A stretch of 64,000 nt of DNA from Tautonia plasticadhaerens. Lineage in GTDB: Bacteria > Planctomycetota > Planctomycetia > Isosphaerales > Isosphaeraceae. A program made the position numbers and the translations under genes. The DNA lies in NCBI RefSeq assembly GCF_007752535.1, contig NZ_CP036428.1:1-64000 (forward strand), written 5' to 3'. The notes under the pieces are model-generated. The model saw only the letters and a program-made list of their open reading frames with translations. It did no database searches and was not told the origin of the DNA. This document shows positions 56,872-64,000 of this stretch, piece by piece (the stretch's first letter is position 1; every line of letters begins with the position of its first letter).

Positions 56872-57494
56872 AGCTTGAGGTCTCCCCCGGGGTCGCGGCT
56901 GCGGAGCTGCTCCTGGATCGAGCGGGTCTCCTCGGCCACCTGGCGCGTCGACTCCGTGTCCCGTTCGAGGGCGAGGGTCAGCCCCTCCCCTGCCCCGACC
57001 GGGCCCGGCAGCAGGTCGCCCGGCAGCACGACCTCCCGGCCGTCGTCGGTCGCCAGGCGAGCGTCCCCGCCCGGGCCATCGGCCGGCCGCTCGACCCGCA
57101 GCCGGATCGGCGCCGGGGCCCCACCGGGAGTCGGACCCGCCGCGACGAGCGGCCGGAGCCGTTCCAGCTTCGCCGCGCCGAGCCCCTCGACGCGGGCCAG
57201 TTCGTCGACGTCCTTGTACGGTCGTCCTGCGACCAGCCGCTCGGCGAGGACCGGCCCGACGCCGGGCAGGGCCCGCAGCTCGTCGGCCGGGGCGGCGTTG
57301 ACGTCGACCCCGGCCGACGAGCCCGAGGGGCCCGCGTCGGGCACGATCGCCAATGCGAGGACCTCGCCGCCGCGGGTGCCGGCGGGGAGCAGCCCACGGG
57401 GGAAGTTGAGGACACGCCCGTCGTCGGCGACGAGGACAGCGATTTGCTCGTCGCGGCCCTCGAACCGGTCGACGGCCAGGCGGATGGATGGCAT
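56868..57494 (-). CDS. DUF3006 - helix-hairpin-helix (ComEA-like) - DUF3006 protein
   Basis: 208 residues in three parts: an N-terminal DUF3006-like domain ('RLAVDRFEGRDEQIAVLVAD', 'FPRGLLPAG'), a ComEA-type double helix-hairpin-helix ('VNAAPADELRALPGVGPVLA', 'VDELARVEGLGAAKLERL') that binds DNA, and a second DUF3006-like copy ('LATDDGREVVLPGDLLPGPV'). DUF3006 genes commonly accompany ComEC-like MBL genes, and here the stop overlaps the MBL start. The pair suggests a small DNA-handling or nuclease system, now broken. No signal peptide is seen. Confidence 0.75.
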   Translation of the reverse strand: MPSIRLAVDRFEGRDEQIAVLVADDGRVLNFPRGLLPAGTRGGEVLALAIVPDAGPSGSSAGVDVNAAPADELRALPGVGPVLAERLVAGRPYKDVDELARVEGLGAAKLERLRPLVAAGPTPGGAPAPIRLRVERPADGPGGDARLATDDGREVVLPGDLLPGPVGAGEGLTLALERDTESTRQVAEETRSIQEQLRSRDPGGDLKL

Positions 57495-57621
57495 GTCGGT
57501 GACCTCCGGATGGCCCCAGTTGAACCCGTCGTCGGGGTCAGGATCAAGCCGGTCATGGCCGCGGCCGTGGGAGCCCGCCCTATTGGGCTGCCTCCGCGAC
57601 GCGGGCGATGCCGATTCGGAT

Positions 57622-57754
57622 CTACTCGCGGCGAGTAACCCCGGCCTTTGAGCATCTCCACCGCCGCCCGACGAGCGGCCTTACTCGCGGCGAGTAACCC
57701 CGGCCCACTCGCCCGACCGCCGGCCCCGGCGGCGGGGTTACTCGCCGCGAGTAA
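57622..57754. repeat. three 17-bp palindromes upstream of parA (candidate parS)
   Basis: The palindrome TTACTCGC-N-GCGAGTAA occurs at 57622-57638 (first base C), 57681-57697 and 57738-57754, spaced 59 and 57 bp apart, the third in the opposite orientation at its central base. The last ends 71 bp before the parA ATG. Repeated palindromes directly beside parAB are typical ParB-binding centromeres and also let ParB or ParA regulate the operon. Assignment is by position and symmetry. Confidence 0.7.
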
Positions 57755-57825
57755 GGCCAGGTTCAACCCGGGCGAGTCCAGTTGCCGATCCTAGAGCCAG
57801 GACACCAACCCGGAGGGCCCCGGCC

Positions 57826-58671
57826 ATGCCGATCATCGCCATGACGAACCAGAAGGGGGGAGTAGGTAAAACCACTTCCACCTTGAACTTGGGCGCGGCG
57901 TTCGCCCGCCTCGGGCGGCGGACGCTGATCATCGACGACGACCCCCAGTCGAGCCTGACCCAGGGGCTGCTGACGCCCGACGCGACCTTCGTCATGCCGC
58001 CCGAGCGGACGATCTACGCCCTCTTCGCCGGCCTCGACGCCGGCCCCTCGGAGCTGGTCGTCGAGGGGGTCTTCCCCGGCCTCGACCTCCTCCCCGGCTC
58101 GCCCCGGGCCGGCAGCTTCAACCGGCCCGAACCGCACACGGTCGACCCCGACCACGCCGCCCTCTTCGCCGAGGGCTTGGATCGGATCACGGCCGGCTAC
58201 GACGTTGTCCTGATCGACACCGCCCCCAGCCTTCAGTTCAACACCTGGGTCGCCCTGCTGGCGGCCGACGCGGTGCTCGTCCCGGCCCAGGCGGAGGCCT
58301 ACGGCAACCAGGGCATCGCCATCGTCTTCGACTGGCTCCACCTTGTCGGCCACGTCCGCGGCCGGGCGCTGCCGATCGCCGGCCTTCTGGTCAACCAGCA
58401 CAAGAGCCGCCGGGGGCTCCAGCAGGCCGTCGTCGACGCGCTGCGCGAGCACTTCCCCGAGACCCTCTCCACCGCGATCCCGGACACGACCGACATCCCC
58501 GAGGCGATCAACCTCGGCAAGCCGGTCCAGGCCCACAAGCCCCGGGGGACGGCGGCGAAGGCCTACGACGCGGTGGCCCGAGAGATCGGGGCCCGGTTGG
58601 CCGCCCTCGGGCTGATGGCCGGAGACGGCAAAGACCGAGGCGAGGCCGAGGACGCACGGGAGGCTGCCTGA
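57826..58671 (+). CDS. parA: ParA-family partition ATPase
   Basis: Moves plasmid copies apart by ATP-driven patterning on the nucleoid. It has the deviant Walker A 'NQKGGVGKTTSTLNLG' (Lys10 and Lys15), 'LIIDDDPQSSLTQGL' (A' box), Walker B 'DVVLIDTAPSLQ' and 'GLLVNQHKSRRGL'. With 281 residues and no N-terminal DNA-binding extension it is a type Ib/chromosomal-like ParA. ParB starts on the last base of its stop codon (TGATG). Confidence 0.95.
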   Translation: MPIIAMTNQKGGVGKTTSTLNLGAAFARLGRRTLIIDDDPQSSLTQGLLTPDATFVMPPERTIYALFAGLDAGPSELVVEGVFPGLDLLPGSPRAGSFNRPEPHTVDPDHAALFAEGLDRITAGYDVVLIDTAPSLQFNTWVALLAADAVLVPAQAEAYGNQGIAIVFDWLHLVGHVRGRALPIAGLLVNQHKSRRGLQQAVVDALREHFPETLSTAIPDTTDIPEAINLGKPVQAHKPRGTAAKAYDAVAREIGARLAALGLMAGDGKDRGEAEDAREAA

Positions 58672-59729
58672 TGAGCCGGGACGACGACAAGAAGCGGGCC
58701 GGCGTGCTGTCCAACCTCGGGATCGGCCGGGCCCCGGCCATCCCGGCCGGCATGGCGCCGCTGCCCGACGCGGCGCCGCACGACCGGCTGGCGGAGCGGG
58801 GCGCCTTCCTGCGGCGGATCCCCGTCGAGCAGATCGAGCCGGACCCGGATCAGCCCCGGAAGCGCTTCGACGAGGCGGCCATCGAGGAGATGGCCGAGTC
58901 GCTCAAGGTCCGGGGCCAGCTCCAGGCCGTCGCCGTTTACCGCGATGAGGGTAGGGGGGCTTACCTCCTCGTCTTCGGCGAACGCCGCTGGCGCGGGGCG
59001 AAGCGGGCCGGCCTGACGCACCTGGACTGCAAGGTCCTGCCGGCCCGGCCGAGCGAGCCCGAGCTGCGGACGATCCAGCTCGTGGAGAACATCCAGCGGG
59101 CCGACCTGAAGCCGTGCGAGCGGGCCGCCGCCTTCAAGGCCATCATGGACGCCCACGACTGGTCCGCGAACCGGCTGGCCCAGGAGCTGGGCGTGCCCCA
59201 GCAGAGCGTCTCCAGCGCCCTGTCGTTGCTGAAGCTCGCTCCCGAGCTGCGAGAGCGGATCGACGCCGGGAGCCTCGCCCCGACGATCGGCCACGAGCTG
59301 GCCCGGCTCGACGACGAGGCGGCCCGTGCCGCCTTGCTGACCCGGATCGAGGCCGACGGCCTGAAGCGCGACGAGGTCGCCGCCGCGGTCAAGGCGAGCA
59401 ACTCGTCGGCCGGAAAGAGCAGGGGGGATACTTCGGGGAGGGCGAAGGGTGGGCACAAGGGGAAGTCGAGTCGGGGGGCCGCCCGGAAGGTGACCCGGAG
59501 GGTGCTGAAGCTGGCCGGCTACAAGGTCACGATCGAGCGGGCCAAAGGGCTCGATGACGACTACTGCCAGGTGATCGCCGCGGCTCTGCTGGCCGGGGCC
59601 GATCCGGATGTCGAAAGGGAATCGACGCCCGGTCATGGAGGGCCGATGGCCGGATCGCCCCCGCTCGACCCTGGCCCCGTCGTCTCTGGCGCCGATGACG
59701 AGGAGCAGGGCAGGGAGGTCGCTGCCTGA
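58671..59729 (+). CDS. parB: ParB/Spo0J-family centromere-binding protein
   Basis: 352 residues. The N-terminal CTPase/nuclease-like domain has 'IPVEQIEPDPDQPRKRFDEA', 'GERRWRGAKRAGL' (GERR/GERRW box) and 'QLVENIQRADLKPCERAAAF' (ENIQR box). The helix-turn-helix is 'NRLAQELGVPQQSVSSALSL'. The C-terminal third has a basic Ser/Gly/Lys-rich linker (residues about 243-270) and a dimerisation region. One-base overlap with parA shows a single operon. It presumably binds the palindromes at 57622-57754. Confidence 0.95.
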   Translation: MSRDDDKKRAGVLSNLGIGRAPAIPAGMAPLPDAAPHDRLAERGAFLRRIPVEQIEPDPDQPRKRFDEAAIEEMAESLKVRGQLQAVAVYRDEGRGAYLLVFGERRWRGAKRAGLTHLDCKVLPARPSEPELRTIQLVENIQRADLKPCERAAAFKAIMDAHDWSANRLAQELGVPQQSVSSALSLLKLAPELRERIDAGSLAPTIGHELARLDDEAARAALLTRIEADGLKRDEVAAAVKASNSSAGKSRGDTSGRAKGGHKGKSSRGAARKVTRRVLKLAGYKVTIERAKGLDDDYCQVIAAALLAGADPDVERESTPGHGGPMAGSPPLDPGPVVSGADDEEQGREVAA

Positions 59730-59812
59730 CCCGAGTCAGGGGACCCACGCCGTCGCCAAACCTGTTGTGGGGCCAATCCGGAGCCTCCGCCCCGGATCCG
59801 GGTCGGTTCCCA

Positions 59813-60268
59813 TCAGTCGCCCAGCTCCTGGCGCACCTGCTCCCATACTCCAGCCGCCCCGGCCGCGAACCCCGCGACGAAGGAAATTCTATTCAACAGC
59901 GGACGGGCCACGGCGGTCGGCATCCCCAGGCGCCAGGCCCAGAATCGCCCCGCACGGCCCGGCTCGATTGCCGTCCGGCTGACCTGCCGGATCAGCCGCC
60001 CGGCCAGCGTCGCCCCCTGCGTCATCTCCACCTCGGCGATCTCCGACCGACGGAACAGCCCGTCCGGCCGATCGCACCGCTCGCCCAGCCGACGAAGCTC
60101 CTCATAGCTCGCCTCCTCGATTGCCCAACGCCGCCCCAGCTCCCGGCCCCAGCGGTTGGCGGCAACGTCCCGCGTCGCCTTCTCCGCCGGGTCCTCCCAT
60201 GCGTTTGCCCCGGCCTCCCGGGACGCCGCCAGCCGCTCGATCAACCGCCGACGCGCCTCGTCGTCCAT
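59813..60268 (-). CDS. unrecognised small protein, paralogue 1 of a tandem family
   Basis: 151 residues, no known domain recognised. It starts MDDEARRRLIERLAA and has 'WAIEEASYEELRRLGERCDR' in the middle and 'RISFVAGFAAGAAGVWEQVR' plus LGD at the end. The same pattern (start DDE-A-R-RL, middle W-A-x-x-x-A-S-x-x-E-L, end F-x-x-A-F-x-x-A-A-x-x-W-D/E) recurs in the next two genes on the same strand, so three paralogues lie in a row convergent with parB. ATG 60268 was chosen as it aligns with the paralogue starts. Soluble, mostly helical; function unknown. Confidence 0.65.
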   Translation of the reverse strand: MDDEARRRLIERLAASREAGANAWEDPAEKATRDVAANRWGRELGRRWAIEEASYEELRRLGERCDRPDGLFRRSEIAEVEMTQGATLAGRLIRQVSRTAIEPGRAGRFWAWRLGMPTAVARPLLNRISFVAGFAAGAAGVWEQVRQELGD

Positions 60269-60389
60269 CCCTGCTGTCCCCCGTCGATCCCCCTGCGGAC
60301 AGGGCGCACCGGCCGTCGGGATCGACGGGTCGGGACGCCGGCGGTGGGGCGCGGCGGGGGCCGCGCGTGCGAGGCACGATGGGCGGCGC

Positions 60390-60816
60390 TCAATCGCGGT
60401 GGTCGCCCAGCAGCGGCTCGACCTCATCCCAGACCCGGCAGGCGGCCTCGGCGAACGCATCGACGAAGTCGGCCGAGTCGCAGAGCCGCCGGGCCGTGTC
60501 GAGGTCGTGGGTCAGGGCGGCCCAGAAGGCGAAGGCGTGGTCCCCCGCGAGCGTGCCGGGTCGCCCTCGACGGCGCGGACCACCCGGGGGCTGAGCAGCC
60601 CCCAGGGCCGACGCCACTCGCGGGCCAGTTGGCGTAGCTCCTTGTAGGAGGCCTGATTGCTGGCCCAGTGCCGGCCCAGGTCCGCGCCGTAGCGGGCCTC
60701 GGCCGCACGGCGTTCGGCCTGCTTCGGGTCCTGCTGGGGGTCCGCCGGCGGGTCGGGTCGGGTCGCCTTCAGCCGGGCGGCCACCCGGGCCTTGGCCTCG
60801 TCGTCCAGGATCGGCA
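60390..60816 (-). pseudogene. unrecognised small protein, paralogue 2, frameshifted
   Basis: From ATG 60816 (with GAGGAG upstream): MPILDDEAKARVAARLKA, then 'ADLGRHWASNQASYKELRQL' and 'LLSPRVVRAVEGDPA'; the frame is then lost near 60553-60560. The adjacent frame continues 'LAGDHAFAFWAALTHDLDTA' and 'FVDAFAEAACRVWDEVEPLL' plus GD to the stop at 60390. A single-base deletion in cggcacgctcg restores one protein of about 141 residues that aligns end to end with its neighbours. Real mutation and sequencing error cannot be told apart here. Confidence 0.65.
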
Positions 60817-60888
60817 TTGTGGATCCTCCTCGGAGTCGTCGGTCGTCGGTCGGCGGCGGGGCGCGGCCGGTGGCCGCGCGGGCGGGGC

Positions 60889-61431
60889 TCACCGGGCGGG
60901 GTCGCGCCAGGGCGGGGCGTGCTCGGGGCGGCCGCCCAGCAGGGGGGCGTCCTGGTCCCAGAGCTGGGCGGCGACGTTGCAAAACGCGGCGATGAAGCTG
61001 AAGTCGTCGCAGGCCCGCCGGGCCGCGTCGGCGTCGCCGACCAGGCCGGACCAGAAGCCGAGGGCCTGCTCCTCGGTCAGCTCCCGGTCGCTGATCGAGC
61101 GGATGAGATGCGTGCCGATCGTCCGGGCCGGCTCCCGGACGAGGAAGTCGGCCAGGCCGTGCGAGAGGGGGTGGGAGAGCCGCCCCCAGTGCAGGCCGAT
61201 CCGGGCCAGCTCGTCCCGGCTGGCGACCTCGGTCGCCCAGCGGAAGGCGACCGCCTCGGCGCCGCGGATCAAGGCCCGGCGGCGTTCGTCCTGCCGCCGC
61301 CGCTCCTCTCGTCGCTCCGCGGTGCGGGCCTCGTCCGCCGCCTTGAGCCGCCCGGCCAGGCGGGCCCGGCCGTCGTCGTCCAGGGTGAGCCGCTTGAGGT
61401 GGAGTCCCTCGGGGGTCGGGGGAGTGCTCAT
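60889..61431 (-). CDS. unrecognised small protein, paralogue 3 of a tandem family
   Basis: 180 residues, intact, with an Arg/Glu-rich helix (residues about 35-55). It shares with its neighbours 'LDDDGRARLAGRLKAADEAR' near the start, 'FRWATEVASRDELARIGLHW', then 'EEQALGFWSGLVGDADAARR' and 'FSFIAAFCNVAAQLWDQDAP' with LLGG. Probably the founder of the array, being first in the transcription order. Start ATG 61431. No signal peptide, metal site or known fold was recognised. Confidence 0.7.
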   Translation of the reverse strand: MSTPPTPEGLHLKRLTLDDDGRARLAGRLKAADEARTAERREERRRQDERRRALIRGAEAVAFRWATEVASRDELARIGLHWGRLSHPLSHGLADFLVREPARTIGTHLIRSISDRELTEEQALGFWSGLVGDADAARRACDDFSFIAAFCNVAAQLWDQDAPLLGGRPEHAPPWRDPAR

Positions 61432-61530
61432 ACCGGTGGTCTCTCGGCCGGGTCACATCATGCACCGCCGCTGATAGTGGCATTTTGTTCATTTCACAGC
61501 AAGCGGGATCCCGTCGCGACTGTGTCCGCT

Positions 61531-61565
61531 GTTGACAGATATCAACGCGCATTCAGTTATATAAG
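61531..61565 (+). promoter_or_regulatory. candidate promoter/operator between paralogue 3 and SRAP
   Basis: In the only A/T-rich stretch of the area: an inverted repeat GTTGA-CAGATA-TCAAC at 61531-61546 containing TTGACA, followed after 20 bp by TATATA (61558-61563). The spacing is longer than the usual 17. Because a SRAP gene and a translesion polymerase follow, a damage-inducible repressor site is tempting, but the sequence was not matched to any known LexA box. Confidence 0.3.
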
Positions 61566-61664
61566 GCGATTGACGCCCGGCCGCACGACCTCATGAGCGG
61601 GGGGACGTCCCGTCGGGTGCGGCGGGGCGGATGACCCGCCGGATCGGACCCGGGAGCAATGCCG

Positions 61665-62338
61665 ATGTGTGGAAGATACGCCCTGCACGCCCACCGCCGG
61701 GCCATCGCCGAGGCCTTCGATCTCGACCCCGACGAGGTCCCCGAGCTGCCCCGGCGCTACAACGTCGCCCCCACCCAGGACGTCCTCGCCGTCCGCTCCG
61801 GATCCGAGGGGGTCGGCGGCGGCTGGCGACGCTCCGCTGGGGGCTGATCCCCTCCTGGGCGGACGACCCCTCGATCGGCAATCGGATGATCAACGCCCGG
61901 GCCGAGACCGTCGCCGGCAAGCCCGCCTTCCGCTCGGCCTTCAAGCACCGCCGGTGCCTCGTGCCCGCCTCGGGGTTCTTCGAGTGGCGGGCCGAGGGCA
62001 GGACCAAGACCCCCCATTACTTCCGCCGGGAGGACGACGAGCCGTTCGCCTTCGCCGGCTTGTGGGAACGCTGGTCGAAGGGCCCGGCGCCGGTCGAGAG
62101 CGTCGCCATCATCACCACCGAGCCCAACGACCTGGTCGCCCCGGTCCACGACCGGATGCCGGCGATCCTCCGCCCCGAGGACTACGCCCAGAGGCTCGAC
62201 CCGGAGGAGCAGGCGTCGGACCTGCACGCGCTCCTGGCCCCATTCCCGGCCGGGCTGATGGCGGCCCATCCGGTCGGCACGCTCGTCGGCAGCCCGAGGG
62301 TCGACCGGCCCGAGTGCATCGAGCCGGTCGCCTCGTGA
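61665..62338 (+). pseudogene. SRAP-family (YedK/HMCES-like) protein, frameshifted
   Basis: SRAP proteins form a thiazolidine crosslink with abasic sites in single-stranded DNA through Cys2. ATG 61665 gives MCGRYALHAHRRAI with Cys at position 2, and 'RRYNVAPTQDVLAVR'. Around 61815-61822 the frame changes; the other frame continues 'LATLRWGLIPSWADDPSIGN', 'NARAET' (Asn), 'LVPASGFFEWRAEG' (Glu) and 'VAPVHDRMPAIL' (His), so all active-site residues exist. One missing base in a GGC-repeat run accounts for the break. If real, the gene is inactive. ATG 61659 would bury the Cys and was rejected. Confidence 0.85.
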
Positions 62339-62371
62339 GCCGGCCGCGCCGCCTCCCGGCCCCGTCCGGGC

Positions 62372-62842
62372 TCAGATCCGCTGGTCGATCAGCACCGGCA
62401 TCCGGTCCGAGCCGGTCATGATCCTGTAGTAGTGGCTGGCCGGCTCGCACAGCATGTAGGCGACCGCCCAGCCCCGCTCGTCCGGCACCACCAGCCCCCG
62501 GAACCCCGTCTCGATCAGATACCACACCCCCCGACGCTCCAGGCCGAACGACGCCGGGATCTCCACCGGCACCGACTCGATCCCCCGCCAGCCCCCCTCC
62601 TCGATCGTCCGCAGCCACGTCCAGCCCGTCCGGGGCAGGGATCGGCTCTGGCCCCGCCCGTTCCCCCAGCGGACGACCTGGAGCCGGCCGTCCCGCCAGA
62701 TCGGCAGCGCCGGCCACCGCTCCCGGTACAGGAAGCGGTACTCGTCCCGCTCGCCGCGGAGGTAGCGGCGATGGGCCATGCCGGGCCGCCCGATCAATTC
62801 CGTGGGCAACTCGCTCCCCGCGACGGCGATCCCCTGGCACAC
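62372..62842 (-). CDS. hypothetical protein with Cys2, possibly a divergent SRAP relative
   Basis: 156 residues, function unknown. It starts M-C-Q-G, so Met removal would expose Cys as in SRAP. Further on it has 'LQVVRWGNGRGQSRSLPR' (compare the RWG of SRAP), and its end 'AVAYMLCEPASHYYRIM' then 'TGSDRMPVLIDQRI' parallels the SRAP ending '...TEPNDLVAPVHDRMPAIL', although the catalytic His is Ser here and no NAR motif is seen. The resemblance is suggestive only. It is convergent with the canonical SRAP gene (33-bp gap) and divergent from the polymerase gene. Confidence 0.5.
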   Translation of the reverse strand: MCQGIAVAGSELPTELIGRPGMAHRRYLRGERDEYRFLYRERWPALPIWRDGRLQVVRWGNGRGQSRSLPRTGWTWLRTIEEGGWRGIESVPVEIPASFGLERRGVWYLIETGFRGLVVPDERGWAVAYMLCEPASHYYRIMTGSDRMPVLIDQRI

Positions 62843-62866
62843 GGCCCGACGGTCCGACTCCCCGGT

Positions 62867-62894
62867 TTGACTGATCCTATGTGCAGAGTATGCT
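62867..62894 (+). promoter_or_regulatory. candidate promoter of the Y-family polymerase gene
   Basis: TTGACT (62867-62872) and TATGCT (62889-62894) are separated by 16 bp. The initiation point would fall at or next to ATG 62902, implying a leaderless transcript, consistent with the lack of a ribosome-binding site. Confidence 0.45.
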
Positions 62895-62901
62895 TCCGTC
62901 C

Positions 62902-64000
62902 ATGAAGCGCCAAGGGCCGATCGGGCACGTCGACGCCGATTGTTATTACGTCGCCGCCGAGCGGGTGCGCCACGCGCACCTCGCCGGCTTGCCCGTCGGC
63001 GTGCTCGGCAACCAGGGCGCCTGCGTCATCGCCAAGAGCTACGAGATGAAGGCCGCCGGCGTCGGCACCGGCATGCCCATCTGGGACGCCATGGCCCTCT
63101 GCCCCGAAGGGGTCTACGTCAAGCGCGACTTCCGCTGGTACGAGGTCCTCTCCCGGCTGATGCTGGAGACGATGCGGGAGCTGTCCCCGAAGGTTGAATA
63201 CTATAGCATAGATGAATTCTACTTCGAGGTCGTCTCGCCCCGGGGGGGCGACGACCAGGAGGCCGCCCGGCTGGTCCGCGACCGGATCATGGAGCGGGTG
63301 CGGGTGCCGGTCACCGTCGGCATCGCCCGGACCCGCACCCTCGCCAAGCTCATCTCCGACGCCGCCAAGCCGTTCGGCGCCCGCGCCGTCCTCGACCCGG
63401 CCGCCGAGCACGCCCTGCTGGCCGCCCGCCCGGTCACCGACGTCACCGGCATCGCCGGCCGCCGGGAACGCCTGCTGCTCCCCCGGGGCATCCGCACCTG
63501 CCTCGACCTCGCACGGGCCGACCGCCGGATCATCCGGCGGGTCCTGACCGCCAGCGGCGAGGCCCTCTGGTGGGAACTCAACGGCGACCCCGTGATCCCG
63601 ATCAACGCCCAGCGGACCCCCCACAAGGTTCTCTCCCGCGGCGGCAGCTTCGGCGCGCCGACCGGCCGGCCGGAGGTCCTCTGGGCGTGGCTGGTCCGCA
63701 ACCTGGAGCGGCTCGTCGAGGAGCTGGCCTTCCATCGCGTCCTGGCCGGTCGGGTCGCCTTCTGGGTCGGCTATCGCGACGGGCACGCCAGCGAGGGGCG
63801 GGCGACGCCCGGGGTCCCGACCGACCGCTTCGACGTCCTGCTCGACGCGCTGCGGCCCTGCCTGCGGCGGGCCTGGGTGCCGGGGGCGATGGCGGCGCGG
63901 ATGCACCTCTTCGCCGAGGACCTGCGGCCCCACCTCCCCCGGCATCTCGGCCTCTTCGACGGCACGGGGCCGGGCGACGCGGCGACGGCGGTGAAGCGGG
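62902..64000 (+). CDS. Y-family DNA polymerase (DinB/ImpB-like), partial at window end
   Basis: Translesion polymerase. Motif I 'GHVDADCYYVAAERVR' has the metal-binding Asp-x-Asp-type residues, and 'YYSIDEFYFEVV' holds the SxDE catalytic pair. The palm, fingers and thumb ('VGIARTRTLAKLISDAAK', then 'VTDVTGIAGRRERLLLPRGI' for the helix-hairpin-helix) are in order, and the little-finger domain follows. 366 codons are visible and no stop is reached by 64000, so the C-terminus lies beyond. ATG 62902 begins MKRQGPIGHVD; ATG 62890 is also in frame. With the SRAP genes it forms a damage-tolerance module. Confidence 0.9.
   Translation, partial: MKRQGPIGHVDADCYYVAAERVRHAHLAGLPVGVLGNQGACVIAKSYEMKAAGVGTGMPIWDAMALCPEGVYVKRDFRWYEVLSRLMLETMRELSPKVEYYSIDEFYFEVVSPRGGDDQEAARLVRDRIMERVRVPVTVGIARTRTLAKLISDAAKPFGARAVLDPAAEHALLAARPVTDVTGIAGRRERLLLPRGIRTCLDLARADRRIIRRVLTASGEALWWELNGDPVIPINAQRTPHKVLSRGGSFGAPTGRPEVLWAWLVRNLERLVEELAFHRVLAGRVAFWVGYRDGHASEGRATPGVPTDRFDVLLDALRPCLRRAWVPGAMAARMHLFAEDLRPHLPRHLGLFDGTGPGDAATAVKR

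Overview
The window looks like part of a large plasmid (or chromid) of a planctomycete, most likely an Isosphaeraceae-type bacterium. Evidence: very high G+C throughout; a DUF1559 protein with the planctomycete pilin-like N-terminus ([20 protein letters not shown]); a secreted protein with the 'LEGRVLLS' N-terminal signature; a broken ECF-sigma/Ser-Thr-kinase/WD40 locus; and a plasmid replication initiator at one end with a ParAB partition locus (plus three candidate centromere palindromes) near the other. The last gene runs off the window, so the molecule continues. The taxonomic call is inference from family recognition.

Layout. 1-3.8 kb: replication initiator, a decayed Cys-rich gene, and the first of two identical 1100-bp IS5-family (IS903-like) elements. 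3.9-10.5 kb: an HPr-domain protein, a YihY/BrkB membrane protein and a MacAB-like exporter operon. 11.5-21.6 kb: an acyl-CoA catabolism island (thiolase, acyl-CoA ligase, SDR, then a tight five-gene operon of carboxylase beta, AtuA, AtuA-like, enoyl-CoA hydratase and acyl-CoA dehydrogenase) whose convergent halves meet at a perfect 36-bp hairpin. 22.4-26.4 kb: two TPR membrane proteins, a DUF1559 protein and a small lipoprotein. 27-36.5 kb: a mobile-element graveyard with VapBC, an ISAzo13 fragment, a Tn3-family element without cargo separating the pieces of a sigma/kinase/WD40 locus, a frameshifted STAS protein and a frameshifted IS1595 transposase. 36.8-51.4 kb: a CdaA-CdaR-like fusion, a HAD phosphatase, an alpha/beta hydrolase, an amidohydrolase, an Nramp-like transporter and three large exported proteins.

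52-57.5 kb is a nest of insertions. A ComEC-like metallo-beta-lactamase gene, paired with a DUF3006-HhH gene, carries a complete group II intron directly after its HHHTDH motif. Just downstream it is cut by an IS630 element, which has an internal stop and is itself cut by the second IS5 copy. The missing 3' end of that IS630 transposase lies about 49 kb away beside the first IS5 copy, with the same 9-bp target sequence in inverse orientation. This is direct evidence that the 48-kb segment 3666-51972 was inverted by IS5 activity.

57.6-64 kb: candidate parS palindromes, parA, parB, three tandem paralogues of an unrecognised small protein family, and a small SOS-type module made of a frameshifted canonical SRAP (YedK/HMCES) protein, a second short Cys2 protein that may be a divergent SRAP relative, and a Y-family DNA polymerase. 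No tRNA, rRNA or CRISPR array was seen.
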